64,000 bases of DNA from GAS188 sp035949255 (GTDB lineage: Bacteria > Pseudomonadota > Alphaproteobacteria > Rhizobiales > Beijerinckiaceae), in contig DASZIL010000075.1 in assembly GCA_035949255.1 (NCBI GenBank), forward strand, positions 4,180-68,179, read 5' to 3'. Position numbers and translations under genes: made by a program. The notes under the pieces were generated by a model. That model was given only the letters and a program-made list of their open reading frames with translations. It made no database searches and was not told the DNA's origin. Positions 57,003 to 64,000 of the stretch are shown piece by piece; within the stretch, counting starts at the first letter, position 1, and the number at the start of each line of letters is the position of its first letter.

Positions 57003-57697
57003 GCCTTCAATATATCAGCCAAATCGCCGATGTCGCGCGCGGCGAAATCGACCGCGACGCGAGGTTTGCTTTCGCCCGTTCCCGGGCCGTGTTCATCCGG
57101 CCGCGCCACATGCGCGGTCTTGAGCCCGCATTTGGCCGCCGCCGCGAGGTCGGAGGAATGCGCCGCGACCATCATGCAGGCCGATGGCTCGAGATCGAGC
57201 GCGCGCGCCGAGGCGAGGTAAGCGGCGGGGTTCGGCTTGTAGTCGCGAGCGATCTCGGCGCCGAGCACCGTGTCCCAGGAGAAGCCGTTGTGGCGCGCGA
57301 GATCGACCATGATCGAGATGTTGCCGTTGGAGACCGGCGCGAGACGGTATTTGGCGTAAAGCCGGCGCATACCTTTTGGCACATCCGGCCAAGCGTCGAG
57401 ACGGTGCCAGGCCCGGTTCAATGACACACGCGTCTCCTCGGCGAGCCCGTCGAGCTTGAACCGCGCCAGGATGCGATCGAGATTCTCGCGATGCAGCTCG
57501 TCGAGCCGGACGAAGCCGCGCCGGCCGGAGCGCACCTCCTCCATCGAGGGCTGGTATTCGGCCCGCCAGGCTTCGGCGAAGGCGTGCCAATCGAGCTCAT
57601 GGCCGAGCGGGCCGAGCAAGGCCTTCGCCTCGCGCGCGATCGAGGAGCGCCAGTCGACGAGCGTCCCGAAGACATCGAAGAAAAGAGCGCAGATCAT
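56999..57697 (-). CDS. Haloacid dehalogenase, type II (HAD superfamily)
   Basis: A 232-residue HAD hydrolase. The nucleophile motif is LFFDVFGTLVDWRSSIAREA (Asp8), motif II LAPVSNGNISIMVD, motif III lysine in ARDYKPNPAAYLAS and motif IV MMVAAHSSDLAAAAKCGLKT. The pattern matches L-2-haloacid dehalogenases, which invert the chlorinated carbon, though close relatives act as phosphatases. It is inserted between cobS (31 bases upstream) and cobT (four-base ATGA overlap), so it is cotranslated with a cobaltochelatase subunit; any functional link is unproven. Confidence 0.87.
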   Translation of the reverse strand: MICALFFDVFGTLVDWRSSIAREAKALLGPLGHELDWHAFAEAWRAEYQPSMEEVRSGRRGFVRLDELHRENLDRILARFKLDGLAEETRVSLNRAWHRLDAWPDVPKGMRRLYAKYRLAPVSNGNISIMVDLARHNGFSWDTVLGAEIARDYKPNPAAYLASARALDLEPSACMMVAAHSSDLAAAAKCGLKTAHVARPDEHGPGTGESKPRVAVDFAARDIGDLADILKA

Positions 57698-57728
57698 GTC
57701 GAGCGCGCGAAGCGCCCCCCTTAAAGGC

Positions 57729-58712
57729 TCAGCTCAACGCGACGTTGACCGCGCTTTCCTTCAGCTCCTGCCCGAAGCAGCGCTGATAGAATTCGGCCAC
57801 CAGTGTGCGCTCGAGCTCGTCGCATTTGTTGAGGAAGGTCACACGGAAGGCGAAGCCGATCTCGGAAAAGATCTGGGCATTTTCCGCCCAGGTGATGACC
57901 GTGCGCGGGCTCATCACGGTCGACAAATCGCCGGCGACGAAGGCGTTTCGGGTGAGATCGGCGACGCGCACCATCTTCGAGACGATGTCGCGGCCCTGTT
58001 TTGTGCGGTAATGAGGCGCCTTGGACAGCACGATCTCGGCTTCGCGGTCATGCGGCAGATAATTCAAGGTGGTCACGATCGACCAGCGGTCCATCTGCCC
58101 CTGGTTGATCTGCTGCGTGCCGTGATAAAGTCCGGACGTGTCGCCGAGCCCGACTGTGTTCGCGGTTGAGAAGAGGCGAAAAGCCGGATGCGGCCTGATG
58201 ACGCGCTTCTGATCGAGCAAGGTGAGCTTGCCCGAAACCTCGAGAACGCGCTGGATCACGAACATCACGTCGGGGCGGCCGGCGTCATACTCGTCGAAGC
58301 AAAGCGCGATGTTGTTCTGCAGCGCCCAAGGCAGGATACCATCGCGGAACTCGGTCACCTGCTTGCCGCCTTGCAGCACGATCGCGTCCTTGCCGACGAG
58401 ATCGACGCGCGAGACGTGACTGTCGAGATTGACGCGCACGCAGGGCCAGTTGAGCCGCGCCGCCACCTGCTCGACATGGGTCGATTTGCCGGTGCCGTGG
58501 TAGCCCGAGATCATCACGCGCCGGTTGTGCGCAAAGCCCGCCAGGATCGCGAGCGTCGTCTCGCGATCGAAGACGTAATCCTGATCGAGATCGGGCACAT
58601 GCTCATCCGCCTTCGAATAGGCGGGGCATTCCATATCGGTATCCACACCGAACACCTGTCTGACCGAGACCTTCATGTCCGGGAGAGGCGCCGTCTCAAC
58701 GCTCGCGTTCAT
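57729..58712 (-). CDS. cobS: Aerobic cobaltochelatase subunit CobS
   Basis: CobS is the AAA+ ATPase of the CobNST cobalt chelatase. The 327-residue protein has Walker A MISGYHGTGKSTHVEQVAAR, Walker B NNIALCFDEYDAGRPDVMFV, sensor 1 FRLFSTANTVGLGDTSGLYH and the family start VSVRQVFGVDTDMECPAYSK. The ATG at 58710-58712 has GAGG five bases upstream; a longer frame upstream is a shadow. It lies downstream of the J-domain gene, matching the dnaJ-like/cobS/cobT cluster I recall from Rhizobiales. Confidence 0.95.
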   Translation of the reverse strand: MNASVETAPLPDMKVSVRQVFGVDTDMECPAYSKADEHVPDLDQDYVFDRETTLAILAGFAHNRRVMISGYHGTGKSTHVEQVAARLNWPCVRVNLDSHVSRVDLVGKDAIVLQGGKQVTEFRDGILPWALQNNIALCFDEYDAGRPDVMFVIQRVLEVSGKLTLLDQKRVIRPHPAFRLFSTANTVGLGDTSGLYHGTQQINQGQMDRWSIVTTLNYLPHDREAEIVLSKAPHYRTKQGRDIVSKMVRVADLTRNAFVAGDLSTVMSPRTVITWAENAQIFSEIGFAFRVTFLNKCDELERTLVAEFYQRCFGQELKESAVNVALS

Positions 58713-59022
58713 TTCGTCCTCGCTCGTGACCCGGATGGCCACCGCCGTTCCGCAAAAAACACGCCAATCGCCCCATGCCCGGACCAACTCCGGGCATTCC
58801 ACGACCGACCTCTGCGAGCCAGGCACGCGGGGAAGACGTGGCAGCCGGCCCGATCCTGCAAGCTTCGCCTCGGATCGCGCCATGGCTTCACGGGCGACCG
58901 ACCGAACTAGAGCATGCTCCGCAAAAAGGAAAACAATTTTTGCGGATGAGACGGAGCTTGGCGAAGGGCGCACAAATCGCCCAAACGGGCGCGCTCCCTT
59001 CGGCGAAACACGCGTGCCGCGC
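58713..59022. repeat. Gap with CTAGAGCAT palindrome between the J-domain gene and cobS
   Basis: No gene is supported. CTAGAGCATGC starts at 58908, and TCCGCAAAAA (58918-58927) pairs with TTTTTGCGGA (58937-58946), a perfect ten-base stem with a nine-base loop. It could also act as a terminator for the J-domain gene, since it is followed by no T-run but contains A/T tracts in the stem. The rest, toward cobS, is ordinary GC-rich sequence with CGAGGACG as ribosome site. Confidence 0.6.
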
Positions 59023-59649
59023 TCAGGCAAACCCCGCCGTGCGCAGGTAATTGTAGGCGTTGATGATCTCACGCAATTGATCTTCATGGGATCTGTCGCC
59101 GCTGTTGGCGTCCGGATGCAGGCGCTTCACCAGCTCCTTGAAACGCGCCTTGAGCGCCGCCTTGTCGACGCCCGGCTCGAGGCCGAGCGTGTCGAGCGCC
59201 TTCCTCGCCGCATTGCCGACCAGCGGGGAGGAGGCTTGTTTCCCCGCTCCACCGGCTTGGGAGAAGCCACGTCTGCCGAAGAGGCCGAAAGCATCGTCGA
59301 GCGTCGCGTCCGCGAAGGCTTCGTGTGGCTTCGCACTCCCATGAGCCGCCGAGCCATTGACGCCCATCCGCCAGGTCGGGCGATGCCCATAGAGATCCGC
59401 CTTCTGATAAGCCGCGACGGCCTCATCCGGCATGTCCTTGAAGTAGTTGTAGCTCGCGTTGTAGGCGCGCACATGATCGAGGCAGAAATGGAAATATTGC
59501 CCTTCCCGGCCGCGTCCCTGGGGCGCGCGGTAAAGCCCGGCGAGCACGCAGCCGGAGTGGCCGCAAACGGGTTCCGCCTCAGCCGCAACGGCTTCGTCGC
59601 AGCGCGGGCGCGTGCGGACGCGGTCGAAGAGAGGCGAGTTCAAATCCAT
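59023..59649 (-). CDS. J-domain (DnaJ-like) protein with N-terminal Cys/His cluster
   Basis: A 208-residue protein with the J domain at the C-terminus: ALDTLGLEPGVDKAALKARF, then KELVKRLHPDANSGDRSHED (HPD near residues 178-180) and INAYNYLRTAGF. The N-terminal part has VCGHSGCVLAGLYRAP and YFHFCLDHVRAYNASYNYFK, whose three Cys and two His could bind zinc. J-domain proteins stimulate Hsp70 ATPase; this type is found next to cobS in Rhizobiales and may assist the chelatase AAA+ assembly, which is inference. It is divergent from bolA. Confidence 0.88.
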   Translation of the reverse strand: MDLNSPLFDRVRTRPRCDEAVAAEAEPVCGHSGCVLAGLYRAPQGRGREGQYFHFCLDHVRAYNASYNYFKDMPDEAVAAYQKADLYGHRPTWRMGVNGSAAHGSAKPHEAFADATLDDAFGLFGRRGFSQAGGAGKQASSPLVGNAARKALDTLGLEPGVDKAALKARFKELVKRLHPDANSGDRSHEDQLREIINAYNYLRTAGFA

Positions 59650-59818
59650 GGCTGCCGTGATTATGTGGCGTGAAGGCGTTAACGCCAAGCTCAAAACGTG
59701 AAAAAAACTTGTCGCTGTGGCTTTCTCAAAAAATCGTCATGCCGCCACCGTGCCTGCCGAATACCTCGTATCTGGGAATTCATACCTTGAACTCAAGTGA
59801 GAAGTGAGCCTGATCGTC

Positions 59819-60085
59819 ATGCGAATGTCGGAACGCCTCGAAAGCAAGCTTAGGGCCGCCTTCGCACCCAAAGCGCTCAGCGTGAGCGATGATTCCCACA
59901 AGCATCATGGCCACTCCGGCTGGCGCGAGGGCGGCGAGACGCATTTTTCCGTCGCGCTCATCTCGGATGCCTTCGCCGGCAAAAGCCGGATCGAGCGACA
60001 TCGCATGATCAACGCGGTGCTCGCCGAAGAGCTCGGCTCGGGCGTGCACGCGCTCGCCATCTCGGCCAAAGCGCCGGGAGAATAG
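59819..60085 (+). CDS. bolA: BolA-family protein
   Basis: An 88-residue BolA-fold protein: MRMSERLESKLRAAFAPKAL, then VSDDSHKHHGHSGWREGGET, HFSVALISDAFAGKSRIERH and RMINAVLAEELGSGVHALAI. The conserved His and the RHR-like IERHRMIN segment are present. BolA proteins act with monothiol glutaredoxins in iron-sulfur trafficking or as stress-related regulators. Start options are ATG 59819, ATG 59825 and GTG 59804; none has a strong site. It is divergent from the J-domain gene, an order conserved in relatives. Confidence 0.87.
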   Translation: MRMSERLESKLRAAFAPKALSVSDDSHKHHGHSGWREGGETHFSVALISDAFAGKSRIERHRMINAVLAEELGSGVHALAISAKAPGE

Positions 60086-60117
60086 GCGGCGACGCGGGGC
60101 GAGAACGCCGGGAAGCC

Positions 60118-61284
60118 CTACCTGATGCGCTCGAGCACGCTCACATAATTCGCGACCGCCGCGCCGCCCATGTTGAAGATGCCGCCAAGCCTGGCATCCT
60201 TCAGTTGCATGGCGCCCGCCTCCCCGGTGAGCTGCATGGCGCTGATGGCATGCATCGAGACGCCCGTCGCGCCGACCGGATGGCCCTTGGCCTTGAGGCC
60301 GCCCGAGACATTGACCGGGAGCCTGCCGTCCTTTTGCGTCCAGCCTTCCTTGATCGCGCGCGCGCCCTGCCCTTCCGGAGCGAGGCCCATCGCCTCGTAT
60401 TCGATGAGCTCGGCGATGGTGAAGCAATCATGCGTCTCGACGAAGGAAAGATCGTCGAGCGTGAGCTTGCCGTCGCCGAGCGCGCGTCGCCACGCCGTCG
60501 CGCAGCCTTCGAATTTGAGGATGTCGCGCTTGGACATCGGCAGGAAGTCCTGCGCATGCGCGCGTGCCCGGAAGGCGACCGCGCGGCGCATCGAGAGAGC
60601 CGTCTCGACATCGGCGATGACGAGCGCCGCCGCGCCATCGGAGACGAGCGAGCAATCCGTGCGTTTCAAGGGGCCGGCGACGAAGGGGTTCTTCTCGCTC
60701 TCCGTGCGGCAGAACTCGTAACCCAGATCCTTGCGCATCTGCGCGAAAGGATTGTGGACGCCGTTCTTGTGATTCTTCGCTGCGATGAGGGCGAGCGCGT
60801 CGGATTGGTCGCCATGGCGCTGAAAATAACCGCCGGCGATCTTGCCGAAGACGCCGGCGAAACCGGCGGGCGTTTGCCCATCCTCTGGCAAATAGGAAGC
60901 GCGCAGCAAATTCTCGCCGATCTGCGCCGGGGGCGTCTTGGTCATCTGCTCGACGCCCACGACGAGCACGAGGCGCGCGGCCTTCGCCTCGATGGCATTC
61001 AAGGCCTGGTGCACGGCGGCGGAGCCGGTGGCGCAGGCGTTCTCGACGCGCGTCGCGGGCTTGAAGCGGAAATTCTCATCGGCCTGCAGCACGAGCGCGG
61101 CGGTGAAATCCTGCGGGCTGAAGCCCGCGTTGAAATGGCCGAGATAGATCTGATCGATGTCGCGCGCCGTGACGCCCGCGTGCTCCAGCGCCTCGCGCGC
61201 CACGCGCGTGATCAGGCTCTCCACCGTCTCGGCATCATGCTTGCCGAAAGGCGTGTGTCCCCAGCCGACGATGCAAGCAGTCAT
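60118..61284 (-). CDS. Thiolase family protein (SCP2-thiolase-like acetyl-CoA acetyltransferase)
   Basis: A 388-residue thiolase-fold enzyme. The nucleophile Cys is in TRVENACATGSAAVHQAL (about Cys85). The second active-site motif is FVETHDCFTIAELIEYEAMG, containing the His, and the C-terminal motif is SGGLKAKGHPVGATGVSMHA; the last active-site Cys of classical thiolases is replaced (FNMGGAAVANYV has none), as in SCP2-type thiolases. It probably cleaves or forms branched or sterol-like 3-ketoacyl-CoAs; the substrate is unknown. No other beta-oxidation gene is directly adjacent, and it converges on bolA with a 32-base gap. Confidence 0.88.
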   Translation of the reverse strand: MTACIVGWGHTPFGKHDAETVESLITRVAREALEHAGVTARDIDQIYLGHFNAGFSPQDFTAALVLQADENFRFKPATRVENACATGSAAVHQALNAIEAKAARLVLVVGVEQMTKTPPAQIGENLLRASYLPEDGQTPAGFAGVFGKIAGGYFQRHGDQSDALALIAAKNHKNGVHNPFAQMRKDLGYEFCRTESEKNPFVAGPLKRTDCSLVSDGAAALVIADVETALSMRRAVAFRARAHAQDFLPMSKRDILKFEGCATAWRRALGDGKLTLDDLSFVETHDCFTIAELIEYEAMGLAPEGQGARAIKEGWTQKDGRLPVNVSGGLKAKGHPVGATGVSMHAISAMQLTGEAGAMQLKDARLGGIFNMGGAAVANYVSVLERIR

Positions 61285-61405
61285 GGCGGCCTCCTCGCGG
61301 TTTGCTCGAAGAAAGCCTCGGATACGGGCCTATGCACATATTGTCCATGCTTGGCGCAAGCACAACCCTTCGCGAGGCGCGGCAGCGATGCGCCTCGGCG
61401 CGAGG

Positions 61406-62032
61406 TCACTTCGCGGGCGTCACACGGCGCATGGTGAGATTGAAACGTCCGCCCTCTGGAAGGAGCGTCGAGGTTCCGGGCAGCACGCGGTCGATGCCGT
61501 GAAAGGCGAGGCGCGACACACCGCCGAAGACGAACGCATCCCCGCTCGCGAGCTTGATCGAGCGTGTCGCATCTGCGCGCTTCGTGCCCCCGATCCGGAA
61601 GATCGCCGCGTCGCCGAGCGAGAGCGAGACGACGGGCGCGGCAAGCTCATTCTCGTCCCGATCCTGATGCAGGCCAAGGCGAGTACCTTCGGCGTAATGG
61701 TTCACGAGGCAAGCCTCCGGAGGAAAGGGAAAGCCGGAAAGCTCGCGCCAGGCGGCCATCAGCGACTCCGGGATGGAAGGCCAAGGCGCGCCGGTTTCGG
61801 GATGGGTCTCCTGGTAGCGGTAGCCGTCGATATCCGAGACCCAGCCGAGCGGCCCGCAATTCGTCATGCGCACCGAAAAGGGCTTGCCGGAACGCGGCAT
61901 GCGCGGATGGTAAAGCGGCGCCTTCGCGATGACGGCGCGCACATCGGCGAGAAGCGCCTCTTGCGCGGCCCGGCCGAGATAACCGGGGCAGTAGAAAGCG
62001 CCGGGGGCGATTTCGATCGATTGCCGCGCCAT
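61406..62032 (-). CDS. alkB: AlkB-type DNA repair dioxygenase
   Basis: A 208-residue Fe(II)/2-oxoglutarate dioxygenase that reverses alkyl damage on bases. The iron ligands are His122 and Asp124 in TRLGLHQDRDENELAAPVVS and His178 in LAFHGIDRVLPGTST. The 2-oxoglutarate-binding arginines lie in GGRFNLTMRRV. The nucleotide-recognition region shows FSVRMTNCGPLGWVSDIDGY. ATG 62032 has GGAAG about eight bases upstream; GTG/TTG codons two residues earlier are less likely. It follows the DUF559 gene across a partial heptad repeat. Confidence 0.92.
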   Translation of the reverse strand: MARQSIEIAPGAFYCPGYLGRAAQEALLADVRAVIAKAPLYHPRMPRSGKPFSVRMTNCGPLGWVSDIDGYRYQETHPETGAPWPSIPESLMAAWRELSGFPFPPEACLVNHYAEGTRLGLHQDRDENELAAPVVSLSLGDAAIFRIGGTKRADATRSIKLASGDAFVFGGVSRLAFHGIDRVLPGTSTLLPEGGRFNLTMRRVTPAK

Positions 62033-62050
62033 CAACACAGCTTCCGATTT

Positions 62051-62091
62051 GCGAGTAGCGAGTAGAAGGTGAATGGTGAAAAGTGAATAGT
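62051..62091. repeat. Heptad-type repeat, single arm (locus 5)
   Basis: GCGAGTAGCGAGTAGAAGGT followed by GAATGGTGAAAAGTGAATAG, on the plus strand. The first 15 bases are identical to those at 50586-50600. Only the purine-rich arm is present, between the co-directional DUF559 and alkB genes; no TTCACTC partner arm is visible. Confidence 0.65.
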
Positions 62092-62096
62092 GCGCG

Positions 62097-62456
62097 TTAG
62101 CTCGATTGGCATGCGTGCCAGATCGTTTCCAGAACTCTCTCGAGATTACTCGTCACTTCATTGTTCCAGAACCGCATGACGCGAAGCCCTCGAGCTTCGA
62201 GAAGTTCGGTCCTTCGGGCATCGAAAGCGAGATGGGGCTCCATCCCATGCTGGCTGCCGTCGAGCTCGATCGCGAGCCCGATCGAGGGCGCGAAAAAATC
62301 GACGACATAGACCCCGATTGGATGCTGACGTCGAAACGACAGGCCGAGTTGATCGTTGCGCAGGCGCCACCACAGCTTCTTCTCGGCGTCTGTCATGGCG
62401 CGCCGGAGCCGGCGCGCCCTGCTTGTCTTGGCTCGTATCCGATCGAATCGCGTCAT
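62097..62456 (-). CDS. DUF559 domain protein (Vsr-like endonuclease fold)
   Basis: A 119-residue protein of the DUF559 family, related to very-short-patch-repair and other PD-(D/E)XK nucleases. It shows RAMTDAEKKLWWRLRNDQLG, FRRQHPIGVYVVDFFAPSIG, LAIELDGSQHGMEPHLAFDA and RRTELLEARGLRVMRFWNNE; the D, E and Q of VVDFF...AIELDGSQH form the expected nuclease site. The function in vivo is unknown. The ATG at 62454-62456 is chosen; upstream codons read into an intergenic repeat. Such genes are often mobile and scattered. Confidence 0.87.
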   Translation of the reverse strand: MTRFDRIRAKTSRARRLRRAMTDAEKKLWWRLRNDQLGLSFRRQHPIGVYVVDFFAPSIGLAIELDGSQHGMEPHLAFDARRTELLEARGLRVMRFWNNEVTSNLERVLETIWHACQSS

Positions 62457-62682
62457 CGAGGATAGTTCCGTTTGGCGCGAACCTCTCAATATCCTCCCCT
62501 TGAAAAGGGGAGGTGAGGTGGGGATCGATTGAGCGCATCTGCGTCTGATCATTATACCCAGAGCACCCTCCCGACCCCCACCCGGCCGCACATCGGGGAT
62601 TGCCTGCCCTCACAGGCCGGCCAGAGGCCGACCTCCCCCTTCTCTGGGGGAGGCAAAGCTAGTCACGTGTGCTTCTTCTACT
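62457..62682. repeat. Intergenic GC-rich hairpin repeat (CCTCCCC/GGGGAGG family)
   Basis: CCTCCCCTTGAAAAGGGGAGG (from about 62494) is a perfect hairpin and is followed by TGAGGTGGGGATCG. Near 62566-62650 the inverse blocks CCTCCCGACCCCCACCC, GGCCGACCTCCCCCT and CTCTGGGGGAGG appear. The structure parallels the elements at 8150-8282 and 12510-12680. No coding region is supported here. Confidence 0.65.
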
Positions 62683-64000
62683 TCAGAACCGCATGCGCAG
62701 GCCGCCCGAGACCGAGTGCTCCTGGAGGCGTGAGCCGAGCTTGCCGTCGTAATCGACGAAGACCTTGGCGTCGGGCGAGAGCTCCAGGCTGAAGCCCGCG
62801 CCGATGAGCGCGGCGTCGCGGCCGAAGGCGATGCCGGTCGCGGAGAAGGTGCTTCCCGGGACGCCGACGAGCACGGCGGTGAGGCTTTGCGAGGCGTCGA
62901 GGAATTCGTGGCTCCAGCCGATGCGAAGCTCGGGCGTGAGCGTGCCCATATTCGCCAATTGAATGCGCGAGGTGAGGCGCACCCCGAGCGTCGTCTGGAA
63001 AGAGTTCCCATCCGTCGCATTCACCGAAAGCGCGCCGAAGCCGCCCGTCTCGGAGAAGCCGTCGATATGGGCGTTCACGTAATCCAACGCGAGGTAAGGC
63101 GTGACGGAAACATTCACGCCGGCGGCCGGAAGCGCCCAATGGTAGCCTGCCTCGGCGTGGCCCTGATAGCTTTGACCCGACGGTGAGGAGGTGGCGTCAC
63201 CTGGAAGCCCGAAGGGCGTGAGAAGCCGCGAGGTGCCGAAATCGTTGAAGCTCGCGACCACGCTTCCCAAGGCATACCAGGGCCCGCCGGCCCAGCCCGC
63301 GTAAGCCGCGCCCTGATAGGAGCTCACATTGGTGCTCGAACCGTCCTTGAACTTCGCGGAGGTCGCGACATAAGTCGCCGCGACGCCCGTGACGATGTTG
63401 TTGTCGAAGCGCCAATCGATGCCGGCGATGATCGGCGCGGCCCGGTTGATGTCGTAGCCCACCCCGGCGCTCGCGACCGAGGCCGTCGCCGTGCCGAACT
63501 GATCGTAGCCGCGTGCCCAGACATTGGCGTTGCCGAGGGAATAGCTGACCGGGCCCTTCGAAATGACGGCCCCGGAAGCTGGACCCGGCGCCCATTCGCC
63601 CAGCGCGCCGCCATTCGCGACGAGGCGGTCCTGGATTGCCGAGGTGAGCACGCGCGGCGCGTCGAGGCCGAGGCGTGCATCTTGCGTGAGGTCCTGCGCG
63701 CTCGCCGCGAGGCCCGCCTGGCTCAAGGTGAGCGTCGCGTCGAGCGCGTTCGCGGTCGTCGCGTCGGGCGAGAGGCTCGCGCTGAAGAGCGTGATCGGCG
63801 AGGTGACGCTCGCGAAGCTTCCGGAGAGCGGCGGATCGGCCGCGATGATGTTCTTGAAGACGGTCGTGCCTTGTGCCGCGAGCGCGAAGAGGCTGCCTGC
63901 CGCCGGCGCAAGCTCGAAGGTGCCGCCATGCAGATTGATCGTGCCGGCGCTCAAAGTCGGATATGTGCCCGGCGCCGCGCTCTGCGTCACGTTGAAGACG
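62683..64000 (-). CDS. Autotransporter domain-containing protein, 3' part (N-terminus beyond the window)
   Basis: The frame is open past base 64000, so only the last 438 residues are visible. The final 280 or so form a type V autotransporter barrel: GNANVWARGYDQFGTATASV, GYDINRAAPIIAGIDWRFDN, AGWAGGPWYALGSVVASFND, AEAGYHWALPAAGVNVSVTP and the last strand VSGGLRMRF ending in Phe for BamA recognition. The upstream part, with TYPTLSAGTINLHGGTFELA, looks like the end of a beta-helical passenger. The passenger's function is not visible. It is separated from the DUF559 gene by a GC-rich repeat. Confidence 0.9.
   Translation of the reverse strand, partial: VFNVTQSAAPGTYPTLSAGTINLHGGTFELAPAAGSLFALAAQGTTVFKNIIAADPPLSGSFASVTSPITLFSASLSPDATTANALDATLTLSQAGLAASAQDLTQDARLGLDAPRVLTSAIQDRLVANGGALGEWAPGPASGAVISKGPVSYSLGNANVWARGYDQFGTATASVASAGVGYDINRAAPIIAGIDWRFDNNIVTGVAATYVATSAKFKDGSSTNVSSYQGAAYAGWAGGPWYALGSVVASFNDFGTSRLLTPFGLPGDATSSPSGQSYQGHAEAGYHWALPAAGVNVSVTPYLALDYVNAHIDGFSETGGFGALSVNATDGNSFQTTLGVRLTSRIQLANMGTLTPELRIGWSHEFLDASQSLTAVLVGVPGSTFSATGIAFGRDAALIGAGFSLELSPDAKVFVDYDGKLGSRLQEHSVSGGLRMRF

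Overview
The window looks like one chromosomal segment of a high-GC alphaproteobacterium, most likely order Hyphomicrobiales (Rhizobiales). The evidence is a CcrM-type GANTC methylase next to rnhB and mutY, a NepR-EcfG general stress response pair with a matching EcfG promoter, two Omp25-like outer membrane proteins, cobS/cobT of the aerobic cobalamin pathway beside dnaJ-like and bolA genes, and the proA-nadD-rsfS-rlmH-envC-ctpA run. Family and genus cannot be fixed from the sequence alone. There is no rRNA, CRISPR array, prophage or recognisable transposase. One tRNA (Leu, CAA) is present.

Layout. 1-12.3 kb is catabolic: the 3' end of an agmatinase-like gene, an EcsC-family protein, a PuuB-like FAD oxidoreductase, a frameshifted HigA antitoxin relic, a peptide ABC transporter (solute-binding protein and two permeases, no ATPase) divergent from murQ, and a tightly packed tcuA-tcuB-M20 hydrolase operon. 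12.8-24.9 kb has tRNA-Leu, glmM, two tandem Omp25-like genes (the second behind a CtrA-type box), cimA, rnhB, ccrM, mutY, plsC, a PPOX-family gene and ydcF. 25.2-33.8 kb holds ftsEX, a membrane-anchored DUF3426-like protein, metC, argB, a serine hydrolase, a stand-alone Lrp effector domain and the overlapping trio pgsA-moaD-moeB. 33.9-41.5 kb carries a Bax-inhibitor-1 protein, gyrB, an SPW-repeat membrane protein, a VWA protein without its usual ATPase, an acyl-CoA dehydrogenase and nepR-ecfG. 42-52 kb is one long minus-strand run: prmA, a thioesterase, two pimeloyl-type acyl-CoA dehydrogenases, proA, nadD, rsfS, rlmH, envC and ctpA. 52.1-53.5 kb is a small island of two toxin-antitoxin modules. 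53.7-64 kb has yacG, an MFS transporter, cobT, a haloacid dehalogenase, cobS, a J-domain protein, bolA, a thiolase, alkB, a DUF559 protein and the barrel end of an autotransporter.

The most unusual signal lies between the genes. A family of seven-base-periodic elements (GAGTGAA one way, TTCACTC the other) occurs at five places. Three of these are convergent gene ends, where the element forms long inverted repeats and abuts or supplies the stop codons of metC, argB and moeB. A fourth supplies the stop of a thioesterase gene. Because the period is seven and the unit contains TGA, such an array stops translation in all three frames on one strand and stays open on the other. Two further repeat families (palindromes starting CTAGAGCAT, and GC-rich CCTCTCC/GGGGAGG hairpins) fill other gaps.

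Gene starts were chosen from Shine-Dalgarno-like spacing and family length. Many long antisense reading frames are GC-composition shadows and were left out.
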